Positions 57,028 through 64,000 of a stretch of 64,000 nucleotides of DNA are shown one piece after another. How positions within the stretch are numbered: position 1 is the stretch's first letter; each line of letters begins with the position of its first letter. This DNA is from Mycobacterium sp. AT1 (GTDB lineage: Bacteria; Actinomycetota; Actinomycetes; Mycobacteriales; Mycobacteriaceae). The position numbers and the translations under genes were made by a program. Where the stretch lies: contig NZ_MVOC01000017.1 of the NCBI RefSeq assembly GCF_002043095.1, positions 1,372 to 65,371 on the forward strand, read 5' to 3'. The notes under the pieces were generated by a model, which was not told the origin of the DNA, searched no databases, and saw only the letters and a program-made list of their open reading frames with translations.

Positions 57028-57991
57028 TGACGGCGTCCTCGGCGGTCTTCTCGGCCAACTCGGCGACCTCGGCGGCGGTGGGCATGGCGGTCGAGCACTC
57101 GAGCCGCGACGCCACGATGGCGCCGGCGGCGTTCGCGTAGCGCAGCGTCTTCTCCAGCGGCCAGTCGTGCAGCAGACCGTGAATGAGGCTGCCGCCGAAG
57201 CTGTCTCCGGCACCGAGGCCGTTGACCACGTCGACGTCGTTGGGCGGCACGGTGACCGACGAGTGCCTGGTCTTGCCGAGCACGCCGCGGGGGCCCTGCT
57301 TGACGATCGCCAATTCGACGCCGAGGTCGAGTAGCGCGTCGGCTGCCTTGTGCGGGTTGGTCTCGCCGACGGCGATCTCACATTCTTCGCGGTTGCCGAC
57401 GGCGACGCTCACGTGCTGCAGTGCGCGCTGCACTTGCTCGGTCGCGGCGGCGGCGTTCTCCCAGAACATCGGTCGGTAGTCGAGGTCGAGGACCGTCAGC
57501 GGTGCCCGGTTCCGGGCCTCCCACGCGGCGAAGTGCGCGCTGCGGCTCGGCTCTTCGGAAAGCCCCGTGACCGTGGACCAGTACAGCCGCGCCGATCGGA
57601 CGGCGTCGGCGTCGATCTCATCGGGGGTGACTTGCAGATCGGGTGCGCTGGGCTTGCGGTAGAAGTACAGCGGGAAGTCGTCCGGCGGAAAGATCTCGCA
57701 GAAGGTGACCGGGGTGGGAAAGGCGTCATGCGTTGCGACGTAGCGGTTGTCGACCCCGAGCCGACCCAGCTCGGCGCGGACGAAGCGGCCGAAGGGATCG
57801 TTGCCGACGCCGGAGATCAGCGCCGCGCGGTTGCCGAGCCGGGCGGCGGCGACCGTCACGTTGGCGGCGCTGCCGCCGAGGAACTTGCCGAAGGACTCGA
57901 CCTCCTCGAGGCCGACGCCGATCTGCAGGGGGTAGATGTCGACGCCACTGCGACCGATGGCCAGCACGTCGAACGGCTCTGAGGTGGACAA
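57020..57991 (-). CDS. iolC: 5-dehydro-2-deoxygluconokinase IolC
   Basis: 323-residue PfkB-family sugar kinase: FDVLAIGRSGVDIYPLQIGV at the start, FGKFLGGSAANVTVAAARLG, and the PfkB signature DVDVVNGLGAGDSFGGSLIHGL with the catalytic Asp. I start it at TTG 57991, 5 nt after GGGAG, because the conserved domain begins there and because the TTGACA-type promoter and operator (58053-58073) would put the transcript start downstream of the alternative GTG at 58045. First gene of the iol operon. Confidence 0.88.
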   Translation of the reverse strand: MSTSEPFDVLAIGRSGVDIYPLQIGVGLEEVESFGKFLGGSAANVTVAAARLGNRAALISGVGNDPFGRFVRAELGRLGVDNRYVATHDAFPTPVTFCEIFPPDDFPLYFYRKPSAPDLQVTPDEIDADAVRSARLYWSTVTGLSEEPSRSAHFAAWEARNRAPLTVLDLDYRPMFWENAAAATEQVQRALQHVSVAVGNREECEIAVGETNPHKAADALLDLGVELAIVKQGPRGVLGKTRHSSVTVPPNDVDVVNGLGAGDSFGGSLIHGLLHDWPLEKTLRYANAAGAIVASRLECSTAMPTAAEVAELAEKTAEDAVNV

Positions 57992-58052
57992 GTCGGCTCC
58001 CGGGTCGGATGGGCTGAGGCTCCCCACGACTGTGCCCCCCGTCACTCCGGTC

Positions 58053-58073
58053 TGTCAAGAGTTTGTCCTGACA
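58053..58073 (-). promoter_or_regulatory. Candidate IolR operator overlapping the iol operon -35
   Basis: Read on the minus strand it fits TGTCnnnACAAAnnnTTGAC, with TTGACA as -35. The same pattern occurs at 58955-58975 before the ABC transporter genes. It is 62 bp before iolC as called. Confidence 0.6.
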
Positions 58074-58144
58074 TTCGGACTTGCGATCATGCCGGTGTTA
58101 CCCTTGGGCCCAGTCTTGCCTGGTCACCCGAGATTGGAGTCGAC

Positions 58145-58876
58145 GTGCCCCTGGAGGTAGAGCTCGACCGCTCGAGTCCCGTTCCGCTGTATTACCAACT
58201 GGCGCAGGCGATCGAGGCGGCCATCCGGGACGGACATCTGGTGCCGGGCGACCGGTTCGAGAACGAGCTCGACCTCGCCAAGCGTCTCACCCTGTCGCGG
58301 CCGACGACCCGTCGCGCCATCCAGGAGATCGTCGACAAGGGCCTTTTGGTGCGCAAGCGCGGCGTTGGCACCCAGGTGGTGCAGAATCCCGTGCACCGTC
58401 GCGTCGAGCTGACCAGCCTCTACGACGACCTCGCCCGAGCGGGTCAGGAACCCACCACTGAACTGCTCGACTACCAGGTCGGCCAGGCCGAGGACGAGGT
58501 CGCGACTCAGCTCAGCCTCGCCAGCGGCCACGAAATCGTGACCATCCAGCGACTTCGGCGCGCCAACGGCGAGCCGCTCGCGGTGATGGTCAACTACCTG
58601 CCGATCGAATTGGCCCCGGAGGCCGACGAACTGGAGCGCAGCGGCCTATATCAGGCGTTGCGCGCCCGCGGTGTGCACATTCGCCTTGCCAGGCAGCGCA
58701 TCGGCGCCCGACCCGCGACGCGGACCGAGGCCAGGCTGTTGACCGAGAAGGCCGGTGCCCCACTGCTGTCCATGAGCCGGACGGCCTTCGACGACTCGGG
58801 CAAAGCCGTGGAGTACGGCGACCACTGCTACCGCGCGTCGCGGTATTACTTCGAGACCACGCTCGTCGACCGCTAA
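58145..58876 (+). CDS. GntR-family (HutC/UTRA) regulator, probable IolR
   Basis: 243 residues. The winged-helix domain is residues ~1-75 (PVPLYYQLAQAIEAAIRDGHLVPGDRFENELDLAKRLTLSRPTTRRAIQEIV), followed by a UTRA ligand-binding domain ending YGDHCYRASRYYFETTLVDR. GTG 58145 is preceded by TTGGAG. It is divergent from the iol operon and upstream of the ABC importer genes; shared motifs on both sides (58053-58073, 58955-58975) make it the obvious repressor, with an inositol intermediate as likely inducer. Confidence 0.88.
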   Translation: MPLEVELDRSSPVPLYYQLAQAIEAAIRDGHLVPGDRFENELDLAKRLTLSRPTTRRAIQEIVDKGLLVRKRGVGTQVVQNPVHRRVELTSLYDDLARAGQEPTTELLDYQVGQAEDEVATQLSLASGHEIVTIQRLRRANGEPLAVMVNYLPIELAPEADELERSGLYQALRARGVHIRLARQRIGARPATRTEARLLTEKAGAPLLSMSRTAFDDSGKAVEYGDHCYRASRYYFETTLVDR

Positions 58877-58954
58877 CCGTCCGCACGCCGGCCGTCCTCC
58901 AAAGACGGCTGGCTAACTTCGTCGCGCCAGCGGTCAAATGACCTGCAGTCCTAA

Positions 58955-58975
58955 TGTCCGAACAAAGTGTTGACT
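58955..58975 (+). promoter_or_regulatory. Candidate IolR operator before the ABC importer genes
   Basis: Fits TGTCnnnACAAAnnnTTGAC, matching the site before iolC in the opposite orientation. TTGACT is a plausible -35, with TACATC 18 bp downstream (58994-58999) as -10. It lies 68 bp before the substrate-binding protein start. Confidence 0.6.
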
Positions 58976-59042
58976 TTCGGCTGTGACCCGTATTACATCG
59001 TCTCAAGGCCGTGTCCCACGGCACCCGCAGACAGGAGAAACG

Positions 59043-60035
59043 ATGAAGTTTGTTCGGCTGGCAGCCGCCGCTGGAGCCGGGGTAATCGCCCTGGGGCTCG
59101 TGTCGTGTTCGAGCTCGGGTGGCAAGCCCGAAGGGTCGGGCGAGGGCTCGGGTGGCGGCGGAAGCGTCGACACGCCGCGCATGACGGTCGCGATGATCAC
59201 CCACGAGGTGCCCGGCGACTCCTTCTGGGACCTCATTCGCAAGGGTGCCGAGGCCGCGGCGAAGAAGGACAACATCGAACTCCGGTACTCCAACGATCCC
59301 GAGGCGCCCAACCAGGCCAACCTCGTCCAGAGCGCGATCGACAGCGGAGTGGACGGCATCGCGGTCACGCTCGCCAAGCCCGACGCCATGGCGCCTGCGG
59401 TGAAGGCGGCCGAGGCCAAGGGAATTCCCGTCGTCGCGTTCAACTCCGGCTTCGACAACTTCAAGTCGATGGGCGTTCAGGAGTACTTCGGGCAGGACGA
59501 GCGGCTGGCAGGAATCGCGGCCGGCGAGAAGCTCAACGCCGACGGCGCCAAGAAGGTCGTCTGCGTGATCCAGGAGCAGGGCCAGGTCGCCCTCGAAGCG
59601 CGCTGCGCCGGAGTCAAGGAGGGCTTCAAGGGCCAGACCGAGATTCTGAACGTCAACAGCAAGGACATGCCGTCCGTCGAGGCGACGATCACCGCGAAGC
59701 TGCAGCAGGACCCGACCGTCGACCACATCGTCGCGCTCGGCGCACCCATCGCGCTGACCGCGGTCCAATCGGTCGGCAACGCCGGAAGCACGGCCAAGAT
59801 CGTCACCTTCGACACCAACGCGGCACTCGTCGACGCCATCAAGGGCGGTCAGGTGCAGTGGGCGGTCGACCAGCAGCCCTACCTCCAGGGCTACCTCGCC
59901 ATCGATTCGCTGTGGCTGTTCGTCACCAACAAGAATCTGATCGGCGGCGGTGAGCCGACGCTGACCGGACCGTCCTTCATCGACCAAGGCAACATCGACG
60001 CCGTCGCCGAGCTGGCCAAGGCCGGAACTCGCTAG
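59043..60035 (+). CDS. Sugar/inositol ABC transporter substrate-binding lipoprotein
   Basis: 330-residue periplasmic-binding protein 1 type. Lipobox LGLVSCSSS (lipid Cys near 21), a Gly/Ser linker, then the RbsB-like fold starting MTVAMITHEVPGDSFWDLIRKGAEAAAKK, with SGVDGIAVTLAKPDAM and KIVTFDTNAALVDAIKGGQVQWAVDQQPYLQGYLA. ATG 59043 has AGGAGA upstream. First gene of a three-gene importer next to the iol cluster, so myo-inositol or a related cyclitol is the expected ligand. Confidence 0.88.
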   Translation: MKFVRLAAAAGAGVIALGLVSCSSSGGKPEGSGEGSGGGGSVDTPRMTVAMITHEVPGDSFWDLIRKGAEAAAKKDNIELRYSNDPEAPNQANLVQSAIDSGVDGIAVTLAKPDAMAPAVKAAEAKGIPVVAFNSGFDNFKSMGVQEYFGQDERLAGIAAGEKLNADGAKKVVCVIQEQGQVALEARCAGVKEGFKGQTEILNVNSKDMPSVEATITAKLQQDPTVDHIVALGAPIALTAVQSVGNAGSTAKIVTFDTNAALVDAIKGGQVQWAVDQQPYLQGYLAIDSLWLFVTNKNLIGGGEPTLTGPSFIDQGNIDAVAELAKAGTR

Positions 60036-60052
60036 AAACGGAGATGCCAGAC

Positions 60053-61111
60053 ATGACGATGCAAGCAGACCTGAACGTGGGGGGCCACGCGGTCGTACGC
60101 GATGAACGCGTCAAGGAGCGAAATCGGCTGCAGCGACTGCTGATCCGCCCCGAGATGGGTGCCGGTATCGGTGCCATCGGCATCTTCGTGTTCTTCCTGG
60201 TCGTCGCGCCACCCTTCCGCGAGGCCTCGTCCTTGGCCACGGTGCTGTATGCCAGCTCGACGATCGGCATCATGGCCTGCGGCGTGGCGGTGTTGATGAT
60301 CGGCGGGGAGTTCGACCTCTCCGCGGGTGTGGCGGTGACCTTCAGTTCGCTTGCCGCGTCGATGCTGGCCTACAACCTGCACCTGAATCTCTGGGTGGGA
60401 GCGGCGCTGGCACTGGCGCTCGCACTGGGCGTCGGCTTCCTCAACGGCTTTCTGGTGATGAAGACGAAGATCCCCAGCTTCCTCATCACGCTGAGTTCGT
60501 TCTTCATGCTGGCCGGCATCAACCTCGCGGTGACCAAGCTGGTCGCCGGTCAGGTGGCCACCCAGAGCGTCGGCGACATGTCCGGCTTCGCCTCGGCGCA
60601 GAAGGTCTTCGCGTCGTCGTTCAACGTGTTCGGGGTCGGCATCCGCATCACCGTGGTGTGGTGGCTGATCTTCACCGCGGTGGCGACGTGGGTGCTGTTC
60701 AAGACCAAGATCGGCAACTGGATCTTCGCCGTCGGCGGAGACGCGGACAGTGCGCGCGCCGTGGGTGTTCCGGTCACCAAGGTCAAGATCGGGCTGTTCA
60801 TGTTCGTCGGGTTCTGCGCCTGGTTCGTGGGCATGCACCTGCTGTTCGCGTTCAACACGGTGCAGTCCGGCCAAGGCATCGGCAACGAGTTCTTCTACAT
60901 CATCGCCGCAGTCATCGGCGGCTGTCTGCTGACCGGTGGCTACGGCACGGCGATCGGCGCGGCCATCGGTGCGTTCATCTTCGGGATGACGAACCAGGGC
61001 ATCGTCTACGCCGGGTGGGACCCGGACTGGTTCAAGTTCTTCCTCGGCGCGATGCTGCTGTTCGCGGTGATCGCCAACAACGCCTTCCGTAACTACGCAG
61101 CGAAGAAGTGA
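60053..61111 (+). CDS. Sugar/inositol ABC transporter permease (RbsC family)
   Basis: 352 residues with about ten membrane helices after a cytoplasmic N-terminus. BPD-type 2 family landmarks: GVAVLMIGGEFDLSAG, MKTKIPSFLITLSSFFMLAGI, NWIFAVGGDADSARAVGVPVTKVKI (coupling region). I chose ATG 60053 because the GGAG at 60040-60043 is at proper spacing for it but touches the earlier ATG 60044. It is the middle gene of the importer; the substrate is inferred from the neighbouring iol genes. Confidence 0.88.
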   Translation: MTMQADLNVGGHAVVRDERVKERNRLQRLLIRPEMGAGIGAIGIFVFFLVVAPPFREASSLATVLYASSTIGIMACGVAVLMIGGEFDLSAGVAVTFSSLAASMLAYNLHLNLWVGAALALALALGVGFLNGFLVMKTKIPSFLITLSSFFMLAGINLAVTKLVAGQVATQSVGDMSGFASAQKVFASSFNVFGVGIRITVVWWLIFTAVATWVLFKTKIGNWIFAVGGDADSARAVGVPVTKVKIGLFMFVGFCAWFVGMHLLFAFNTVQSGQGIGNEFFYIIAAVIGGCLLTGGYGTAIGAAIGAFIFGMTNQGIVYAGWDPDWFKFFLGAMLLFAVIANNAFRNYAAKK

Positions 61112-61115
61112 TCCC

Positions 61116-61934
61116 ATGACCACCACAGTCGAGAAGCCAAGCCACGACGCACCTTCCGGTGGCAAGGTGCCGCTGGTCGAACTAAAGAACGTCGGCAAGT
61201 CCTACGGCAACATCACCGCGCTCAAGGACATCTGCCTACGCGTGCACGCCGGCGAGGTGACCGGAATCCTCGGCGACAACGGCGCAGGCAAGTCCACGCT
61301 GATCAAGATCATCTCCGGACTGCATCAGCAGACCGAAGGCGAGTTGATCGTCGACGGGGAGTCTGTCAAGTTCGGTTCACCCGCCGACGCGTTGGCCAAG
61401 GGCATCGCCACGGTGTACCAGAACCTGGCCGTCGTCCCGCTGATGCCGGTGTGGCGCAACTTCTTCCTCGGCCAGGAGATCCGCAAGAAGTCGTTCCCGT
61501 TCTCGTTGGACGCCAACGCGATGCGGGCGACCACGCTGACGGAGCTGTCGAAGATGGGCATCGAACTACCCGACGTCGACGCGCCGATCGGCTCGTTGTC
61601 GGGCGGTCAGCGCCAGTGCGTCGCCATTGCCAGGGCGGTGTTCTTCGGGGCGCGGGTGTTGATTCTCGACGAGCCCACCGCGGCGCTGGGCGTCAAGCAG
61701 TCCGGGGTCGTGCTGAAGTACATCACCGCGGCCAAGGAGGCCGGCTTCGGCGTCGTCTTCATCACGCACAACCCCCACCACGCGCACATGGTGGGCGACC
61801 ACTTCGTGTTGCTCAACCGCGGTCGCCAGAAACTCGACTGCGCCTACGACGACATCACGCTGGATCACCTCACGCAGGAAATGGCCGGTGGTGACGAGTT
61901 GGAGGCGCTGACTCACGAGTTGGGCCGCAAGTAG
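61116..61934 (+). CDS. Sugar/inositol ABC transporter ATP-binding protein
   Basis: 272 residues with one ABC domain: Walker A GDNGAGKST near residues 53-61, Q-loop VYQNL, signature LSGGQRQCVAIARAV, Walker B VLILDEPTAALG and the H-loop in VVFITHNPHHAH. Unlike RbsA-type proteins (two ABC domains, ~500 residues), it has a single domain, the FrcA-like arrangement, so it must dimerise. It starts 4 bp after the permease gene. Confidence 0.92.
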   Translation: MTTTVEKPSHDAPSGGKVPLVELKNVGKSYGNITALKDICLRVHAGEVTGILGDNGAGKSTLIKIISGLHQQTEGELIVDGESVKFGSPADALAKGIATVYQNLAVVPLMPVWRNFFLGQEIRKKSFPFSLDANAMRATTLTELSKMGIELPDVDAPIGSLSGGQRQCVAIARAVFFGARVLILDEPTAALGVKQSGVVLKYITAAKEAGFGVVFITHNPHHAHMVGDHFVLLNRGRQKLDCAYDDITLDHLTQEMAGGDELEALTHELGRK

Positions 61935-61957
61935 GTCGGCACCCTCGACACTCCCCG

Positions 61958-61989
61958 GACCCCGTCGGCCGCAATTGGACGGCGGGGTC
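61958..61989. terminator. Possible hairpin terminator between importer and dioxygenase
   Basis: GACCCCG (61958-61964) pairs with CGGGGTC (61983-61989), with extra pairing inside (GTC with GAC). It lies directly between two convergent genes. No U-tract. Confidence 0.4.
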
Positions 61990-62916
61990 TCAACGCTCGG
62001 GGGCGAGGACGATGTCGAAGCGGGCACGCGACCAGGGCTGGGCGAGGTCGCGTCCGTCGGGGGTGGGGGTGCCGGCGGGTTGCTCGGTGAAGTCGGTGAT
62101 CAACGATTCCTTGACCCCGAAAACGGTGTCTCGGTCGAGGAATTCGTCGCCGGCGACGAAGATGTGGGTGACCAGGGTGCGGTGGCCGGGTGCGGCGACC
62201 ATGAAGTGCAGATGTGATGCGCGCATAGGTGAGCGACCGGTGGCGTTGAGCATGCGGCCCACGGGTCCGTCATGGGGGATGGGGTACGGCGTGGGGGTGA
62301 GGGCCCAGAAGCGGTATCGGCCGTCGTGGTCGCTGAACAGATGAGCTCTGGCCATGACCCGGTCGTCGTCGTACTGAACGTCGTAGAAACCGTCCTCGTC
62401 GGCCTCCCACACCTCTATTCGGGCGTCGGGGATCGGTTGCCCGTCGACGTCGGCGACGGTTCCCTCCACCCAGCACGGTTGTCCGGCGGCCCCGCCGGAG
62501 ACGTCGCCTCCCCGTTCGATGCGCGGCGAGTTCTTCGTGAAGAACGGGCCGAACACGGTTGCTTCGGTGGCACTGCCGTGGGCGACGTTGTTGACGTTGA
62601 CGGTCTGCATGGAGGCGCCCAGGACGTCGGAGAGCAGGATGAACTCGTGGCGACGATCGTCGGTCATGTGCCCGACCTCGGTGAGGAATTCGATCGCGGT
62701 GGTCCATTCGGCCTCGGTGAGGCGGACGTCGCGGATGAACGCGTGCAGATGCCGGACCATTGCCGTCATCAGCAACGTCAGTCGCTCGTCGTTGCAGCCG
62801 GCGAATGATTCCATGACGGTGCGGGTCAGGTGTTCCTCGATCTCGCTCTGGTGACCCGAGACGCCCGTCTCGTCGAGGCGAGGGGAGCCCTCTTGGCGTG
62901 AGTGTCGTTGACCCAT
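61990..62916 (-). CDS. Intradiol ring-cleavage dioxygenase (hydroxyquinol 1,2-dioxygenase-like)
   Basis: 308 residues. The N-terminal dimerisation region (residues 25-110) carries [35 protein letters not shown]. The catalytic domain has the Fe(III) ligands of the intradiol fold: Tyr in [10 protein letters not shown], Tyr in [23 protein letters not shown], and two His in RASHLHFMV. This pattern suits hydroxyquinol or chlorocatechol 1,2-dioxygenases, which cleave aromatic diols between the hydroxyls. No maleylacetate reductase or other ring-cleavage genes are in view. Start ATG 62916, weak ribosome site. Confidence 0.87.
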   Translation of the reverse strand: MGQRHSRQEGSPRLDETGVSGHQSEIEEHLTRTVMESFAGCNDERLTLLMTAMVRHLHAFIRDVRLTEAEWTTAIEFLTEVGHMTDDRRHEFILLSDVLGASMQTVNVNNVAHGSATEATVFGPFFTKNSPRIERGGDVSGGAAGQPCWVEGTVADVDGQPIPDARIEVWEADEDGFYDVQYDDDRVMARAHLFSDHDGRYRFWALTPTPYPIPHDGPVGRMLNATGRSPMRASHLHFMVAAPGHRTLVTHIFVAGDEFLDRDTVFGVKESLITDFTEQPAGTPTPDGRDLAQPWSRARFDIVLAPER

Positions 62917-62979
62917 GGGATGTCTCGGTTTCGTCGTCGATGGAGGCTGGGAATGTCGCGCTGAGCGACGACCGCTACA

Positions 62980-63483
62980 TCAGAGCCGACCCTCGACGAA
63001 CACGCTGTTAGGCACGGGCGCGTCGACGTCGCTCGGGAGTGTCCGGCCGTAGCCCGCCATCAGCTCGTCGGCGCCAATGGCCGTGACCTTCTAGCCATGT
63101 GCGCCAAGCCAATCGGTGACCTCGGTCCGTTTTCCGTCGTAGAGCAACTCGCCGACGTCGACGAGCCGGGCGATGGGTTCGAGCCCGGCTGCCGGGATGA
63201 CGGACTGGCCCACACCGGCGGCGGCCGCATCGAGGAAGAACTCGTCGAAGTACTTGGTGCGCGAGCCGATGTAACTCCTCATCGACTCAGTGCGCTTCCC
63301 GAAGTCGGTGTCGACTTCGGCCAGCTCGGCTGGGGGCTCGTCGCTCAGGAAGATCTTCCAGACGCCGTCACCGGCCGCGTCCAGGAACAGTCGCGCGAAC
63401 GGGTCGTCGACGGCGACGCCGAGCGCCGTGACGCCGACGCTTTCGTTGACGTCCCACGTGTCGTCGTCATCGGTCCTGGCCAT
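62980..63483 (-). pseudogene. SAM-dependent methyltransferase (Rv0146-type) pseudogene
   Basis: The frame opens [20 protein letters not shown], the hallmark of the mycobacterial putative SAM-dependent methyltransferase family, with VDDPFARLF and [27 protein letters not shown]. From AAGLE it jumps to [28 protein letters not shown], skipping more than 100 residues of the SAM-binding core. It then meets TAG where the family has Trp; after the TAG the frame continues KVTAIGADELMAGYGRTLP to a TGA at 62980. So there is a large internal deletion, a nonsense mutation and an intact family-like tail. A good ribosome site (GGAAGGAA) remains. Confidence 0.8.
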
Positions 63484-63504
63484 TGACGGTTCCTTCCGCC
63501 GTCG

Positions 63505-64000
63505 TTATCTAGTACCGCTATCCATTGTGCTCCCCGGACCTGGCAACGCAGGCACGGCTGGGACGAGGTCGGCCAGTTCGGCACGAACCTCGACCACCCG
63601 TTGTCTCATGGCCTTCGCGGTCAGGGTGGCGTCACACCGCCCGAGGGCGACCTCCATCCCGACCTCGCGTGACGCACATGCCAAGGCCGACAACCAGACC
63701 CGCATCACCAGCCAGGGTCCGCGGGCCTCGGGGTCGACGCCCATCCGGCGCGCGACCGACTCGAGCAGCCCCTGGTGCGTGGTGCCGATGGCCAACGGAC
63801 GAAGGGCGGCCGACTCGCCGATGACCAGCAAGGCTCCGGCCAGCAGGCTCGGGGTAATGGCATGTCTGCCAGCGTGCACGTCGTCCAGCATCCGCAGATG
63901 GGACTGCACCAGGGCGTCGAGTGGGGGCACGTCGGGATTCACGTCGTCGAGGTGGGCGAGTGCGGTCTCGGCCATGTCCTGGATGACCGAGAGGATCGCG
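63505..64000 (-). CDS. TetR-like regulator, C-terminal part (runs off window)
   Basis: The frame is open from the right edge (AILSVIQDMAETALAHLDDV...) through to the stop at 63505, ~165 residues visible. It is helical, with no DNA-binding domain in view; the layout (VQSHLRMLDDVHAGRHAITPSLLAGALLVIG, RGPWLVMRVWLSALACA) looks like a TetR C-terminal domain. An internal ATG at 63973-63975 is probably not the real start. Which genes it controls cannot be seen. Family assignment is tentative. Confidence 0.5.
   Translation of the reverse strand, partial: AILSVIQDMAETALAHLDDVNPDVPPLDALVQSHLRMLDDVHAGRHAITPSLLAGALLVIGESAALRPLAIGTTHQGLLESVARRMGVDPEARGPWLVMRVWLSALACASREVGMEVALGRCDATLTAKAMRQRVVEVRAELADLVPAVPALPGPGSTMDSGTR

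Overview
The window is chromosomal DNA from a high-GC actinomycete, almost certainly a fast-growing mycobacterium (Mycolicibacterium type). The gene order from the SSB-like gene through ettA, the very large NAD-glutamate dehydrogenase, glbO, an HNH gene, pepN, a Rv2466c-like CPWC thiol oxidoreductase, rpiB, nei, tig, clpP1-clpP2 and clpX matches the M. tuberculosis Rv2478c-Rv2457c neighbourhood as I remember it. Accessory blocks typical of environmental mycobacteria are inserted into it or follow it. Species identity is an inference; no rRNA is present.

Layout. 1-11.2 kb: conserved core (SSB-like, EttA, GDH, thioesterase, truncated haemoglobin O, two HNH proteins, the cytochrome oxidase subunit CtaJ with a DUF5130 partner, and a 46-residue ORF). 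11.3-26.1 kb: PepN, DsbA-like protein, membrane molybdopterin oxidoreductase, a three-gene overlapping operon (NCS1 permease, fungal-type cytosine deaminase, 2OG-Fe oxygenase), a divergent SDR/TetR pair with a visible operator, RpiB, Nei, a CPA1 antiporter, a Gly-rich membrane protein, a HbpS-like protein and a secreted protein with four exact-period 29-residue repeats. 26.2-31.4 kb: a visibly AT-richer accessory island carrying a GHKL ATPase gene directly abutting a double phosphoribosyltransferase-like gene, then a TIR-domain gene, ending beside tRNA-Gly(TCC). This is the best candidate for a novel (defence-like) system. 31.7-36.4 kb: tRNA-Gly, tRNA-Pro, trigger factor, ClpP1P2, ClpX.

36.4-45.0 kb: cyanase with a UGT-type glycosyltransferase, FdhD with an FdhF/YdeP-type molybdo-oxidoreductase, a beta-propeller lipoprotein and a type III glutamine synthetase with a GlnR-like box. 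45.1-48.8 kb: a persulfide/sulfur detoxification regulon. A CsoR-family repressor without the copper-ligand His (CstR-like) faces an MBL-rhodanese, a thioredoxin, gene relics and a TauE permease, with several C/G-run palindromes as operators. 49.0-51.5 kb: a CaeA/Hip1-like lipoprotein hydrolase and an adenine/adenosine deaminase. 51.6-61.9 kb: myo-inositol catabolism (two TIM-barrel isomerases, iolD, iolB, an aldolase-like gene, iolC) on the minus strand, with a GntR regulator and an ABC importer on the plus strand. Both arms share a 20-bp operator-like motif. 62.0-64.0 kb: an intradiol dioxygenase, a methyltransferase pseudogene and a truncated TetR-like regulator running off the window.
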